Shown here piece by piece: positions 1-12,586 of a stretch of 64,000 nt of DNA. Source of the DNA: Lentinula raphanica (taxonomy: Eukaryota; Basidiomycota; Agaricomycetes; Agaricales; Omphalotaceae). The position numbers were made by a program, and so were the translations under genes. The DNA is taken from positions 248,001-312,000 of the forward strand of contig JANVFP010000022.1 in the NCBI GenBank assembly GCA_027919835.1, written 5' to 3'. The number at the start of each line of letters is the position of its first letter. The first letter of the stretch is position 1. The notes under the pieces are model-generated. The model was not told the origin of the DNA. It saw only the letters and a program-made list of their open reading frames with translations, and searched no databases.

Positions 1-769
1 AAGGGTTGGCGAGAGAAGTTATATCTGGCGATGGTTGTGTTGTTGACAAAGTTGCCCTGACATCGACGAGTTATTCGGCTTATGGACCTCAAGGAAGCCA
101 CCGTTGCTGAAGAAAAGTGAGAAGGAGTTGCATGAGGTCGACCAGATGTTTTAAAAAGTGATCTCGACGCTTTGGTGATGGTAGTTCTGGACAAGGCGCA
201 CATTACTGCTTTTGTGAAACGCCGAAACTATGACGTAGCGCGTCGGGAGCTTGTGAAAAATGTACTTTTGTTTGATTCGTGCCAGTATAACTAACATAAC
301 AATACACAGTTGAACTTGTAGAGGAGAAAAAAGTTTCGTAGACAACAACAAGGCAGAAATAGCGAGAAGTGAGTGATGAAATATAGAGTAAACATTTCTG
401 AGTGAGTAAGCAAGAAAGGGTATCTGAAAGATTATCTGCCAATGCGATCATCTACACGTTGTCGATGCTGCCTGTTCTTCAGATGAACTTCAAAATTGGA
501 CAAGGTCTCGCCTGGACCTGGTTTGTATAACTACGAAAAGAGCGTCAGAACCTTTGGAATGGATAGAGATGCGCTGAAACTGACTTTTCCCGGGCAGTCT
601 ACGCATTTGATACGCCATTCCGAACCTTCTCCGACCTTCCGCCACACAACATCAAACCTATCATTAGGGTATTTTGTTTGTGTAGTATGCATCGTCGTGG
701 TCAGCCATGTAGGAGGCTGGCAGATACAGAACACTTGGTGAGTTTGGTTTTTCACTCAGAGGTAACAAG
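1..769. other. Left-edge region, no confident gene
   Basis: I recognise no family here. A plus-strand stretch around 155-290 reads as a protein-like frame (residues such as LDALVMVVLDKAHITAF followed by VKRRNYDVARREL) and is followed by possible GT donors, so it may be a 3' exon of a gene that starts to the left of the window. The frame ends at a stop near 294. The remainder, including a short plus-strand frame at 496-741, lacks codon structure I trust and probably contains the 3' flank of the SNF5 gene. Confidence 0.25.
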
Positions 770-3700
770 TCAACATACCCATGTTTTGGTAGGCGAAGTT
801 GGAGGACTTTGAACATTCGTGCGAGGTGGCGTAGACGGCTCCGGCTCGTTTTTGGTACTAGAATCTTTAGTGTTTTTTGACTCTCCGCTATCTGTTGTTT
901 TATTTATTCGTGAGGGCGTAGGACTTCCACGAGGTGATGCAGTGATTCCATTTGTCAATTTGACCCGTTGCGAGAGAGGTGGCTCCGAAGCGCTTGAACT
1001 TGAAGAAATCGGAGACGCAACACGATCCTCCTCGCGTAATGCACGTCTAGACGGAGGGGGAGATTGCCTTGAGGGTGCCTCTGACCTCTCTTTCTTCCGA
1101 TCGCGCGCAGGCGTTGGTGGTGCGGATATGTCATCTGCAGGAGTTGAGACAGAGCTATCTTGAGCGCGCAACGTCGCCGCCGAACCTTTCTTCTTCGTCA
1201 GATTGATATGATATTCCGCGTCTGTGTTGTATGTACATGGACGTGGTCGTCTGTGTCTATGCCAGAATCTGCCTGAACAAGATGTTAGTGAAATGGAATG
1301 AATCATGAGTTTGATGATCATCAAGTCTCACCACAGTCACCACACTGGGACTTGTTGCCTAGTGGGCCTTTTCGGCGTCCTATTGCAATGCTTTCCGGGC
1401 ACCCACAGTTGGAGCAGTGCCAGACGCCATCAATATAATTGGCATGCTGTCCTTCCGCGTACTCTCTTTCTTTTGCGTCCCGCTCAGTATCTTTTGGCTT
1501 TCGAGTTGAGTGCGGCCTCAGGAACCTTCTATCAGGCGTATTGATGGAGGGAGGAGGATCATTTTCCAGCGGTGCTGGTAAAGTTGAAACATCAGCTGCC
1601 GTAGAAGGCGTGGGAGCGGACACATTGGCTCGGGGGCGAAAAATTGAGGGAGGAATTTGCGGTGCTTTGAACAGCCCTTTGACTTTCTTTTCTTTGATGA
1701 CCGTAGTCGTGGTAGGTTGCGGCGCAGTCGGAGCTGATAAAGGTGTGAGAGGTGTCCCATTTTCTGATGCAACCATGTTCGCGATGGTAAGCGAAGCAGC
1801 TGCAGCTGCAGCTCGTCGAGAGACGGGCGCATTTGCGGCAGCGGCAAGTGCGAGTGTAGCAGGGTCGAGTTCTGGGAAGCCGATAGCAGGCGTGCGATAT
1901 GTCCTGATTGGTTCTCGATCAGGCAAAGCGACACCTCTCCGACCTCTCGTGTTCCTCTTCCGTCGTCTGTTTACGTCTTTATCGCGCTCCTTCTCGTTTC
2001 TCTCAATTTCACCATCACTCAGGTAGTTGAGAAGTGGAGTGAAAGATTGCACCTGGTCCATGGCACGGGCGCCCTCGGCAAGACTAGGAAGGAATGCTGA
2101 GCGCAACTCTTCATCTTGGATAGAAGAGCCATCGGATGGACGTCCAACCAGGAACAGCGACTTTTGATACGCATGCACTTGCTCCCTTATGGAATGGGCA
2201 ATGGCCGAACTATAAACCCATGAAACACTTTCCTTCGTGATACAACGAAGATAACTCACCGAAATTCACCGCTCAATCCAAGATCCTGGGTGTATATTTC
2301 AGCAAACTGTTCTGGTGACGCCCTGTCATTGTCGATATCCCATTCGAATTGATCGTCCAACTTCATGGATCCAACAATGATGTCAAGCTGAAAGCGGAAA
2401 TAGACGAGTCAGCACCGCGGCAAAAATTGTAAGCATATAAAATGCATGGTCCATGAATTGATTGAGCCCACCCACCTTGATCACAATTCTCATGTCCTCA
2501 GTCATTTTGCCTTCGTCCATTTCGAATTCCTCCACCGTCAGCGGCTTCTCGTCCACAAGCGAGACGGTGTCTTCTATATCAGCATCGTCTGCTGTTTCTT
2601 CCTTGACGCCAGCAATCTTCCGCTTCCGCTTGCCCTTCGTGCCCTTTCCAGCCTTGACAAAGCCGTACTCGGTCCTTAGCCGTTTTCTCCAACTTTCCCA
2701 CCACGCAGCATCTCCGTCGTTCAGAGAACCATTCTCAGTGATCGATGGGTCATTATCATCGGCTTTATAATCACTGCCTTCGCCATCATACAAAGCAGAA
2801 TGGGCCTTGTAGTCACTAAGCTGCTCTTGGATGTTTTTGACAATGATAGCATGATAAGAAGATGAGAGTTGGTAATCCTCGACGACAGTTTGTGCAAATA
2901 TTTCCGGGGTTATGATGGGATCTAACGAAATATTCGTTTCAGGACCAAACAAAAGGAATGTTCGGAGGAAAAGACAACACGCACCGCTCAAGTTCCATAC
3001 GAAAGTATCACGATATTTATGGTGATCAACGTCAAATTCAAGGCGGATAGGAACCAATTGTTCTGGCCGATTTGCTTCCCCAACACTCAGGCGACGAGGT
3101 CTAGGAATACCCAGTTCATGACTGACGACCTACGACATCGGATAATGCAAAATAGACTCACATCCTGAAACCTTCCCTCCGGATGCCTTTGCGACTCCTC
3201 CCGTGATTGTCTCTTCTTTTACCCGGATACTTGATATCAAAGCCCTCTCTTCTTTGTCTGAACCTGGCACCCGGATTGACACTGTATGAACCTTTCTCCC
3301 ACCACTTGATACTCGTGTTACCCAGAACACCTCCCTTTCCGCCTACACTTCCAAATTCTCCAGCGTCCAGCAGTGACATGACATCTCGAGGAAGAGCCCT
3401 TGGGTCTCCTTTCAACTCTAATTCCATCCTATCCCGCATGTCCTTGTACAACTCTTCGTATCTCAAGTCGACTTTTTGCCATCGCTTGATATCCTCGATT
3501 TCATCTGAAGTGAGGAGAGGGATAGTCTTATCTGAGCCAGCGACAGGCACCGGTTTGACTTCGGTAACAAGTGGATTGAGGTTAACGTTAGCAGGGAGTG
3601 GAGGAAGCTTGGGAACCACTTTCATAGATCCATTCAAACTGTTGCCAGATACCAGTCCTGCCGCGGCCTGAGACGTGGCGGTGGTACCCGATATCTCCGT

Positions 3701-6285
3701 TGCAGTGATGCTCTCTACAGCTGGAGGTAGTGATTCCATGCGCATGGGCTTGACTATACTATTGGGGATGGAATCGTCCTTCTGTGGTGAATGATTCGGA
3801 GGCGGAACGATGTCCGAAGCAGCAAGAGCGGGCATTCCAGGTGTACTCTCACGCTGGGTACTTGATGCAGTCATAGGGCTAGGAGTAGACGGGGGGAAAC
3901 CGGACGCTGTACTGGGTCTGGTCATGTCCATATCCATACTCATATTGTGAGTAGGACCTCTGCCACTGATACCATTCTGCATAGACGACCCAGGACGATC
4001 CACGACTTCAGGCGAGCTGAATGGTAACGAACTTCCGCCCAACGTACCCAATTTCGGCGAATCCATTCCTGATGCCTTTCTCTTCAAGGGATTCGGTGTT
4101 CCGCGACCACTGGCAGGTGTACCCATAGCAGATGCCGCAACAGCTGATATTGGCGAACCACGCCGCATCGGAAGCGATCCACCTATACTAGGAGAGCCGG
4201 GAGCGGCAGAAGGTGGCCGGACAGGAGGTGGACTGCCTTGATGCATGTGTTGGGAATGTTGGTGAGGCGTCGGAGGAAGAGACCCGGTTTGGTGATGTGC
4301 ATGTCCGATTTGATGTGAGCCTGGGGTTTGAGGATGCTTTGGTGTGCTAGGCGGCATTGGATAACCATTGACCATAGGACCGTCATTCGTGCTACGCCCT
4401 CCGGTAGAAGAGACACTCATCGCTCTGCTGGGGGGACGCATTCCAGCATTACCTGGACCTGGTGATCCCGGGACTGCGGGTGGCCCTGTGGAACCGATAG
4501 AATTAGGAGGATTGCGAGACATGTTCATAGCCTGCATGGAAAACACGTTGTATAAGTAACGTTGAATCGAATGAGAAGACGCGATAGATGCGTAGAGTGC
4601 GTCGGAGCTTTTGCTTGTTGTAGAAATACGGGACTCACCATTCCTGGATGGTTCATTTGATTCATAGAGTTCATGCTCATACCCGGCTGGTTCGTATTCT
4701 AAGTAGGTAGATAAAAACAGAGAACGACACATCGTCAAAAGATGAACGTACCATGCCATTCATGCTTCCAGGGCGCATCCCCATAGAAGTGCCAGGTCTA
4801 GACGACCCCGAAGGCGCGTTCATGTTGTTCATGTTTGGCCCCATGGGACCCATGTTGGGCATGTTCACTATGCCATTGATGTTGTTATTCAGACCCATCC
4901 CGCCCATGTTGTTCACATTCATAGATGGGTTCGCAGAGATGCCTATAACGAGGCAGGTAAGCTCCTATAAGTGAAGAAAGGAGCAAAAGCAAGAAGTACG
5001 AACCCATTCCAGAAACAGATCTGTTGTTCATCGCAGTGGGAGGTCTCGGCGGAGGCGGCATCATGTTGCTCATGCCCCCGCCCATGCCCATCATGTCACC
5101 ACCGAGTCCCCCGAATCCTGCAGAACTCCCTGGTCTTGCAGGAGGTTCCATACCGGGAGTACCTGGGCCACCGTGCATGGAAACAGCCCGTTGTTGCTCT
5201 CCGAACGCACGTCCATGATCCCGCGCGTGAAGGCCCTCACGGTCAAAGTAGCCCATACCGGATCCAGATAGGTTACCTTGTCCAGGCATACCCGGAGCGC
5301 CAGCAGAGTTCAACGAGGAAGGGTTTTGCGGATGATTGTTCGAACTGCCGTTGTTTCTGAAAGCCTGTGCCACTTTTTGAGCGATAAGTGATTTCTCGTG
5401 GGGAGACATGCTTTGATATTTTTCGGGAGGTATACCCATCTGATGAAGCACTTGAGGGGGAATGTTCATACCTCCGCCAGGATTCGAAGGGAAGTTCGAG
5501 TTCGAATGCATGGGATTCGGTGACATGCTGGAGGATGAAGGATGCGGATGCATGGGATTGGATGAATGCTGAGGATTGAAGTGGTTTTGAGAGCCCATCA
5601 TGTTAGGCATGCCGCCCATGCCCAGATTGTTCATAGACATGTTTCCGCTAGGTCTCTGAGACGATTCGCCACCAATCATGCCCATTCCCATACTCGACGA
5701 GACGTTAGGAGACGACGACATGGCGCTAGGATTCATGGGCCCGAAATTGTTCCCCATGTTCATATTGTTCATGCCGTTCATGCCATTCATGTTGTTCATT
5801 CCGTATCCGCCGCCTCCCAAACCCATGCCAGATCCAGCACCGCTTCGCTGTTGCATGTGAGATTGTTGCATAACGGACATCTGGTCGCGGTCACGTTGCT
5901 GGGACTGGAGAAGCTGAGTCGGGTTGAGACCTCCCATCCCAGTCATGGAGTTCATGGAATGCATTCCGCTGCCTGAGCCTCCTCCAAGACCCATACCGCC
6001 GTTACCAGCACCGAGATTCATGAGCTGAGACGGATTGATTCCTCCACCAGCTCTCGACGGGCCCATATTTCCACCCATGTTGCCCATGCCCATACTTCCA
6101 CCCATCCCGCCACCTCCCATCGAGTTCATTCCCATATTCATAGGGTTCATTCCGCCCATGCCTCCCATGGAACCGTTACCCATCGCACCATTCATACCCA
6201 TACCGCCTCCTCCCATGGGTAAACCACCGCCCATGTTATTCATGCCCATACCAGACATGGCCGAATTGTTGATATTGTTGTTCAT
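770..6285 (-). CDS. SNF5: SWI/SNF chromatin-remodelling core subunit Snf5 (SMARCB1 family)
   Basis: Core subunit of the SWI/SNF nucleosome-remodelling complex. About nine exons give an estimated 1,650 residues, far longer than animal SMARCB1. Order: an N-terminal region extremely rich in Met, Gly and Asn (6285-4640), a long Pro/Ser/Thr-rich linker (about 4530-3500), then the two SNF5 repeats. Repeat 1 includes VPIRLEFDVDHHKYRDTFVW and, after a splice near 2980/2917, TPEIFAQTVVEDYQL. Repeat 2 includes MRIVIK, spliced to LDIIVGSMKLDDQFEWDI and SPEQFAEIYTQDLGLSGEF. The C-terminus carries a GATA-like zinc finger (WHCSNCGCPESIAIGRRKGP then SQCGDCG, across an intron at about 1278-1333) followed by WHRHRRPRP. 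ATG at 6285 is chosen because no in-frame coding sequence is visible upstream. Exon ends in the Met/Gly/Asn region are less certain than those in the SNF5 repeats. Confidence 0.93.
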
Positions 6286-7853
6286 CGTAAGCCTAGAGTG
6301 TAGGAATCATTCGAGCTGATGGTAATGTCGAGAAGTACACTGTAAACTGAATATGTATCTCATCAGCATGTTGTGTTCACAGGTGATATGAGGCACGGTA
6401 CGAGACATACCGAGAAACCTGATACGGAAAAGGATAGTTAGATTGAATCTGGTGAATTATAGAGCGCTCACGTACCAGATGCTCGAGAAACTTGGCCGGA
6501 CTGCGGGTGAAATGGCAGTGGAACACGCGTTGGAAGCAGGGATGGGATTTGGATTTATGAGTGGAGATCTAAAGGGAGAGAATTAGCATTTTATGAAGAT
6601 TAGGAGGATTATAGTAAGATATATGAATCGCAGATGGTGGTTAAGAGGAAGAAGGGAAGAAGGAAGATAGTATAACGGTATAGCTGGCAGCCAGACAAAC
6701 CAAACCAACTCCGGAAAACGGACGGGAGAAACGGAGAAAACGGGATTCGGGACTCGGGAAAGGGGGAAAAAACGCTCTTCGCACCTATCCGCAAAGAAAA
6801 AACACACCAGAGCCTGGCAGCAACAGGTTACAAAGGCAGTAAACAAGCGTTGTCACAAACAGTCACATCGTTTCTGCTGACAAAACGTCACAGTGCACAG
6901 CCTCGCTTTTCTTGGCTAAAAGTCACAGTGCTCTTTGTCCTCCATGTACTTTGAGGGGAAGTTCACCTCTTCTGCAGAAATAATTCATCCAGTGACGTTT
7001 CGGAAGAACATCCACCTTCGTCCGCTAACATATCGATGCCAGTCATTATCATTTCCCCAGATCCGATTCAGATCTTGAATATGATCACGGCTCTCCCCAT
7101 TCTTAATTTTATATCCTAAATCCAGGTTCACCCCCAATATTTGCCGAGCTGTACTGCCTTCCTCTGTTCGTATCCCATCCGAACTGATAGTCATAACCCC
7201 ATCTCAAGTATTCAAGGCAGTAAACGGCTGTCAAGAAACCAAGAAAGAGCAATTTTGGCGGCAAGGTCTCCGCTTCCTTTTCATCAGATTACGTCGACTA
7301 TTCCGTCTGTTCTCTCTAGTTATATCTGAAGCAGATACTGCGCCACACATGTAAGTCTTCTCAGGACCTGCGTTCGACAAATGGGCTCTCAGGTAACGTT
7401 GAGGCGCATGCCACATGCAATCAACATGTTCTAACGGGCTGCCCTTTCTCATACGCAGTCGAAAATTCAAACAAGTCCGTTTCGGGCTCGATGATGGCGT
7501 TTCTTGATGTGTTGGGGCGAAACGGAAAGGTGGAGAGGCGCAAATTCGCGCGCAGTGTCACGCCTTACCCTGTTCGACTGAGCCCGTTCCTGATAAATTA
7601 AACATGGACGTAGCTGATGGGATACTGAAGTACTGAAGTCCCTTCCTGCATCATCGACGATCATACGTACTGGCAGGCTCCAAGCTCCATTTTGAGAAAG
7701 AATTCCGCCATTGGAAGGATTCATTATGGTTCAACGTTCCCACTCAAGAACTCGAATTGTCCAAGTTTACAGTTCTTTCCGCTTTACATACCTACGTGGG
7801 AATCAAAACTCTTCCAGTACTCGGCGGTACTAGTAGGGATCACGACCTGAAGC
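6286..7853. other. Long intergenic region between SNF5 and the oxygenase gene
   Basis: About 1.6 kb without a gene I can support. The left part should be the SNF5 promoter and 5' leader, with possible 5'-UTR introns. Short open frames occur on both strands (for example minus 7231-7470 and 7467-7724) but none shows a recognisable domain, splice-supported extension or signal peptide. No repeats or RNA genes were seen. Confidence 0.4.
6640..6795 (-). promoter_or_regulatory. Polypyrimidine-rich region upstream of SNF5
   Basis: Read on the minus strand, roughly 6705-6780 is a long C/T-rich tract with only scattered purines, about 420-500 bp upstream of the SNF5 ATG. CT-rich tracts are a common core-promoter feature of highly expressed filamentous fungal genes. 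Assigning it to SNF5 rests on position and strand only; no TATA box is evident close by. Confidence 0.35.
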
Positions 7854-9512
7854 TCAATTATAGTGCTTCACGACCACCCCTTGAATGGTCTCCTGCTCGA
7901 CATCCTTTTCCTCAGTCGATTTAGATAGCACACTCTGCCCATAAGCTGCAGTACGGGTCTTTCGCCATTCGGCCATCACTGGCGCATCTTCGTCCTTTTC
8001 GAAACGGCGCTTGATGCCCAAACGTTGTAGCACTGGACTCGCGATCAGAGGTGCAAGTTTCACATCGTCGTCAGCCATGCAGAAATAGAATATGCCCAGG
8101 CGTGTGTATTGCCGCTGATCAGGAGGCGGTTGGACAACTCTGTGAGCGGGAACGAAGTTAATAGTTATAGCACTGTGAATGAATTCAGAATGTGCACCTG
8201 TGGATTGTAGCTCGATAGAGTCCTCCAGAAAGGAAATCCATGGCATCCCCCGAGTTGACGACCTAAATGTAGAATCAAGTACCCTTCGAAGAAACGAAAT
8301 TTCATTCGGCGTACTATAGCATTTTCAAGGTGCTTGATCCATTTCCACGTACCCTCGCGAGTGAGAATCTGCAGAGCAGACACTGGTTGACTGTAGAGAA
8401 GCGTGATAGTCCCAATATCTAGCCGCGAAAAAATTCGATGAGGATTCACGCAATGAGAAATCACAGGAATTGGCGGACCATTATGTCCTTTGAGCCAAAC
8501 ATTCTTGGATTTCTGCTCGTCCTCGGCACTTCGGGGATGATATTTCATGAAGCGAACTAACGATGAGCACACATTAACACTTTTCGAATGGAAACGGCGA
8601 AATACTCGTACGGTATGTCTCGGAGTCACCCTCCCACCTATGCATATTCAGGAGGGTGTCTTCAGGCAGTTCCAATCCGATAGCCATGAGCCTATTTCGG
8701 AATGAGCTTCAAATCTATTGACTAGAACGGTTGAGATACATTACCTCAAGATAGGACTGAGGACGTTCATGTGCGAATGCCGTGCAAATTGATCAATCTC
8801 GGGAAGCAAAGGTCGGAGGGCCTCTGGATGCCCTCGTCTGTTGACGTCGCGATGGACTAGGCATGGTGGAGAGACAAGGGGGAGGGAAAGGTCATATAAG
8901 AACGTTTGCTAAAGATACTTTGCTCCTCACTATTATAAGTTTCAATTTGATCCAATACACCATTGTCGATGTGCTAATAATGCCCGGGGCAATGTCAAGT
9001 AAGTCCCATGGCCAAATAGTATCCAATGGTCAAACGGAACCCACCCAGAATTGACGCGGCTTATACCCTTGGTAAGAGCCGGCTTGTTTGATCGAAGATA
9101 GATATTTCTCCTTTTCTTCATATTTTGTCTGTGCGAACGGCACGTCTGCGATATCGAACATACGTTCCGTCTGTTGAAAATATGCAGACCAAAGATAAGA
9201 GTCTCGTAATTGAAGATGACCATCCGGCCCCATGGAAGCTTGCCACTAACCTGTTCCTTTGTTAAACCATGACCAATCACATAGAAGAATCCCTGGTTCG
9301 ACATGGCCTCTCGGACTTGCGATGCGAGCTTTGCGTGCGCTTCGGGCCCGGCACTGAATTCGCGGAGGTCGATAATCGCCAAGTCGGCATAATCGACTGA
9401 AAGGACACAGAACGTTAGAGAGTACAACCGACTGAAGTGAGCGCATACGGGCTTCCTGTGTTTGTGGAGCAGGCTGATAGTGAGGGACTATGGGAGTTGT
9501 GAGGCTGGGCAT
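7854..9512 (-). CDS. 2-oxoglutarate/Fe(II)-dependent dioxygenase (isopenicillin-N-synthase-like)
   Basis: Predicted cytosolic 2OG-Fe(II) oxygenase of the plant/fungal IPNS-like type; the substrate is unknown. The ATG at 9512 (MPSLTTPIVPHYQ) leads after one intron to a typical DIOX_N domain: ADLAIIDLREF, then GFFYVIGHGL. The catalytic jelly-roll contains the iron-binding HxD as H-N-D in GHNDIGTITLL, where the codon for D is completed across an intron (about 8434-8491), and the distal iron His in ATIHRVVQPP. The 2OG-binding position reads RLGIFYF rather than the more common R-x-S. Roughly 350 residues, the usual size. It has several short introns, and the donor inside the HxD motif is GTCCGC, a weak consensus. 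Similar genes are common in mushrooms, often in secondary metabolism, but no biosynthetic cluster lies beside this one. Confidence 0.88.
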
Positions 9513-10133
9513 GTTAGGACACTGATCCTTCGTGGTGCCGGCTTGAAGCCCTATATAATAAGGACAGCCCAATATTTCCCATGTTAATTTTCACCTATCA
9601 TAAAATTATGCCACTATTCATGTATCTCATGACTTGGGAGTCGCAGACTTGCCCACAAGGCTTTATCTAGAAAATGAATGAGCATACTATATAAGACCAA
9701 TGCGAAAAACAGCTCACTTCGTCGTTCGTCGCTGTATCGTCCCAGTTCGACTCCCTGCTCCGAGTGTCAAGATTTCACAGGATTCAGACAAGATTGACGA
9801 CAAGAGAAATACAACAATGACCGACCGAACTGCTAATCATACAAAAGAAGCTTGTACCTAAACCTGAAAGAGCGATACATACACAAAATCATCACTCGAA
9901 GAAGAACACCGTCCAAAACGTCAAAGCCATCGAAAGGAGGGGATGTAGCTGAACGAGTGTGTAAGTATACATGCAGATCGAAGATAACCAAGAATAAAAA
10001 GGCATCACAAGTGTCAAACTTGATTGCTGACATTCCGTCTTTCGCGAAATGTTCTGAAATGTCCCCTTTGGAGCATTTCCTATTTCCTCAGAGTATTGCC
10101 TCTCAGTTCACATCTAAGCTTCTCGAATCTCCA
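9513..10133. other. Intergenic region between two minus-strand genes
   Basis: About 620 bp holding the presumed promoter of the oxygenase gene and the 3' flank of the membrane-protein gene. Small frames on both strands look random. A T-loop-like string near 9745 prompted a tRNA check, but no acceptor or anticodon stem could be built around it. Confidence 0.4.
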
Positions 10134-12287
10134 CTATGACAACCCCATTCCCCAAATCGGCACTTCATTACTCTTCCCTAACGCCCAATCCGAATTCTCC
10201 AAAGTTTCCAGCCTCCGAATCTGCTCCTTCACCGCCTCTATTTCAGCTTGACCTTCCGCAGCGCCATGGTTGCCCCATCCTTGTAACCCAATGAGTTTCC
10301 CTTGTAATCGAGCCTTTCGGTCAAAGATCTCCATCTGCCGGTCAGTCTTTGGAGGAGGGAGTTGACTAAGGCGAGGCTGAGTACGAGGGAAGACCCAACC
10401 CGGTGCGAGTTGAGGGAGAGCAGACTCGGATGTAGATACTTGAGATGGTTGAGACACGGTAGAGGGTGTATCTGGGCTGACTTGTGATACGTTAGCGCGA
10501 GAATCGAAGGTTAGACCCAAGGCCGTATGGGTGGGGGCGGCGGAAACAGGAGGAGCTAATGTCTGAGACGGCCCAGTGTTAATGGTACCGGCGGCAGGTC
10601 GAGGAGCAGGAACCGCGGTATAGAAGACAGATGGTGAGTCGGAGTAGACCGAATGCACAGATTGCTCTGAGTACATGGAAGGGATCTGTGACGACAAAGA
10701 TGCTTCATTGTGTTCGGCCATTTGACCAGTCCCGCTTTCGACCATATCCCGGCTAAAGTCATCTTCCGAAATGTACCCCGCATAGCGATCAAGATCTCCA
10801 CTTCCGCTCCCCGTTTGTTCGGTATATGGAGGTGACGGTGCAGTTCGGTTGAATACCAATGGCGAAATTTGACGAACCATGAGCTGGCGTTTGAATATGT
10901 TGGTGCGTTTACGTCTCCGGAAACGTGTATAAGCCACCAGGAGGGCGAAACACAGACCGAGGAATGCTAACAATCCAAACACGATACCAATGATCATTCC
11001 TGTTTTTGAAGACCTGGAAGTAGCGGCAGATGGCGCTGAATGTGTAGAAGTGGTGGGAGTTGTATTAATGCTTCCTGTGTTGGAAGCGGTTGAGGTGCCA
11101 ACCGTGGATGAACTGAAATTTCATGCAGGTCGATCAGAGAATGTAACTATATGGCAAATCCAGCTACTGACATTCCATTCGAACTTGCAGCATTGGAGTA
11201 TGATGCCAAAGCGCTACCATTGAAAATGAGTAAATGATATGAGGGTCAAACTATGAATGCGTACCCCGGTTCACTTGACCCTTCTGTTGGAGAAGAGAGG
11301 AAATTACTACGTTGCATACATTATAGTCAGGGAAAGTAGCATAGATGATATGATACACGTACGTGGTGATAGAAGAGGAAATCTCAGTCTGTGTAGCGCT
11401 AGCACTAACGACTGTGTTACTAAAATCATCGTGGTGAGTTGGGGTTGATCTAGAGAACAGGAATAAGTCACCTGTTACCGATACTTATTGTAGTATCAGA
11501 GGATGATGTGGCCGTCTGAGAAGAGGCTTGGGTTGTGAAACCACTGCATGTTGTTGAGTTTCGGTCGCAGTGTCAAGCTATGCGAATTCACTCACTTGTT
11601 ATCGCTACTCGTCGTCTGAGGTGGGGTAGCATTGGTTGTCGAGGTTGCCGCGTTTGTATTCTGTGACAAGGTCGATGTGCCTGCATTTTCTGAGCTGGAA
11701 CTCGAAGCAGAGGATCTTGGAAAGCAAGGTCAGGGTTTTTTTCAACGAGACAGACCAATCACGACAGACGATGAAGAAGCGGCAACATTGAATGATGGAC
11801 TTGAAGCATATATTTGATCAGGTTCTTGTGTATCGGATATCCTGGCAAAGGAGAATGGTGAGTGAAACTCCAGCAGGTTGGTCAAATATATTCACGGTGA
11901 TAAGTTCGAAATAACCTCAATGATGAAAGTACTGTGCGAATAGCCGTTAGCGATCTGAGGAAAGGGAATCCAAGGAAGTTTCTACGAACCCAGTTTCAGT
12001 CGGTGTGAAGCTGAATGGGATGTTTGTCTCCTGTGTTGACGAGAATGTCTTTATAGTACTTCCGCCATTTTGTGAGGTTAAACGAAGAATGAGACTAAAA
12101 GATGTAACATCGCTGCTGCCTCGAATCAAGGTTGCTGAAGAAGCTTGATTGACTGCCGCGGAGGAAGGAAATCCCGTGAAGCTAAATCCAGCTGCAGCTA
12201 CGCCCAGCGAGAGTAGTACACTGTTTTCCTTTCGATGAGATGACAGCGAAACCCTTAAGGGAGGAAATCAACCCACAAAATACGCAT
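10134..12287 (-). CDS. Single-pass surface protein with Ser/Thr-rich ectodomain
   Basis: Function unknown. Start ATG at 12287: a five-codon exon (MRILW) joins across a 44-nt intron to ENSVLLSLGVAAAGFSF, giving a signal peptide. An ectodomain follows (about 12130-11950) with beta-like residues such as SFSLILRLTSQNGGS, then several short Ser/Thr-rich exons. The last exon begins with STVGTSTASNTGS, then a single membrane segment (MIIGIVFGLLAFLGLCFALL) and a basic stop-transfer RFRRRKR. The cytosolic tail of about 250 residues is Ser/Pro-rich and ends with a charged helix (EIEAVKEQIRRLETLE). The architecture resembles the many single-pass, O-glycosylated sensor-like proteins of basidiomycetes. 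Mid-gene exon boundaries (11900-11150) are uncertain. It lies head to head with the DnaJ gene. Confidence 0.7.
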
Positions 12288-12586
12288 TCTGAGCAGGCTC
12301 TGCCCGCGAGCGGCAGGTGTGTTACAATTATATGGACAGGGAAAGAAAGAAAGGTGAAAGACAGTTGGGGGGTTTCTCGCTGGATTTAATCCGTTGAGAG
12401 TTGAAGGAAAGAAGAGATGGTGAAGGACATGAATAAAGGTGAACTTGGCAAAAGATTGGTTGCTATGTAAATGATCTGAATCCAGGCGTGACCCTAACCT
12501 CGGTAAGTACAAATTTTCCGGACTGCCCTTGTCAAGCCCTTGTACAGCGATTATTATCTGTGGCGTGCAGCACTACTGAAGCAACA
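12288..12586. promoter_or_regulatory. Shared 299-bp intergenic region, surface protein / DnaJ gene
   Basis: Start codons of the two divergent genes are 299 bp apart, so both promoters and 5' leaders must overlap here. No TATA box is obvious. Confidence 0.45.

Noticed and set aside
819..2026. Plus-strand frames opposite SNF5
   Set aside because: They mirror the Ser/Pro/Ala-rich SNF5 exons and have no domain; composition explains their openness.
5566..6319. Plus-strand His/Val- or Pro/Ile-rich frames
   Set aside because: Reverse complement of the Met/Gly/Asn-rich SNF5 exon; low complexity gives open frames in all phases.
7231..7724. Minus-strand gene in the SNF5-oxygenase spacer
   Set aside because: Two short Arg-rich frames with no domain and no convincing splice connection.
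9735..9770. Second tRNA gene
   Set aside because: A T-loop-like GTTCGACTCC is present, but no acceptor, D or anticodon stems pair around it.
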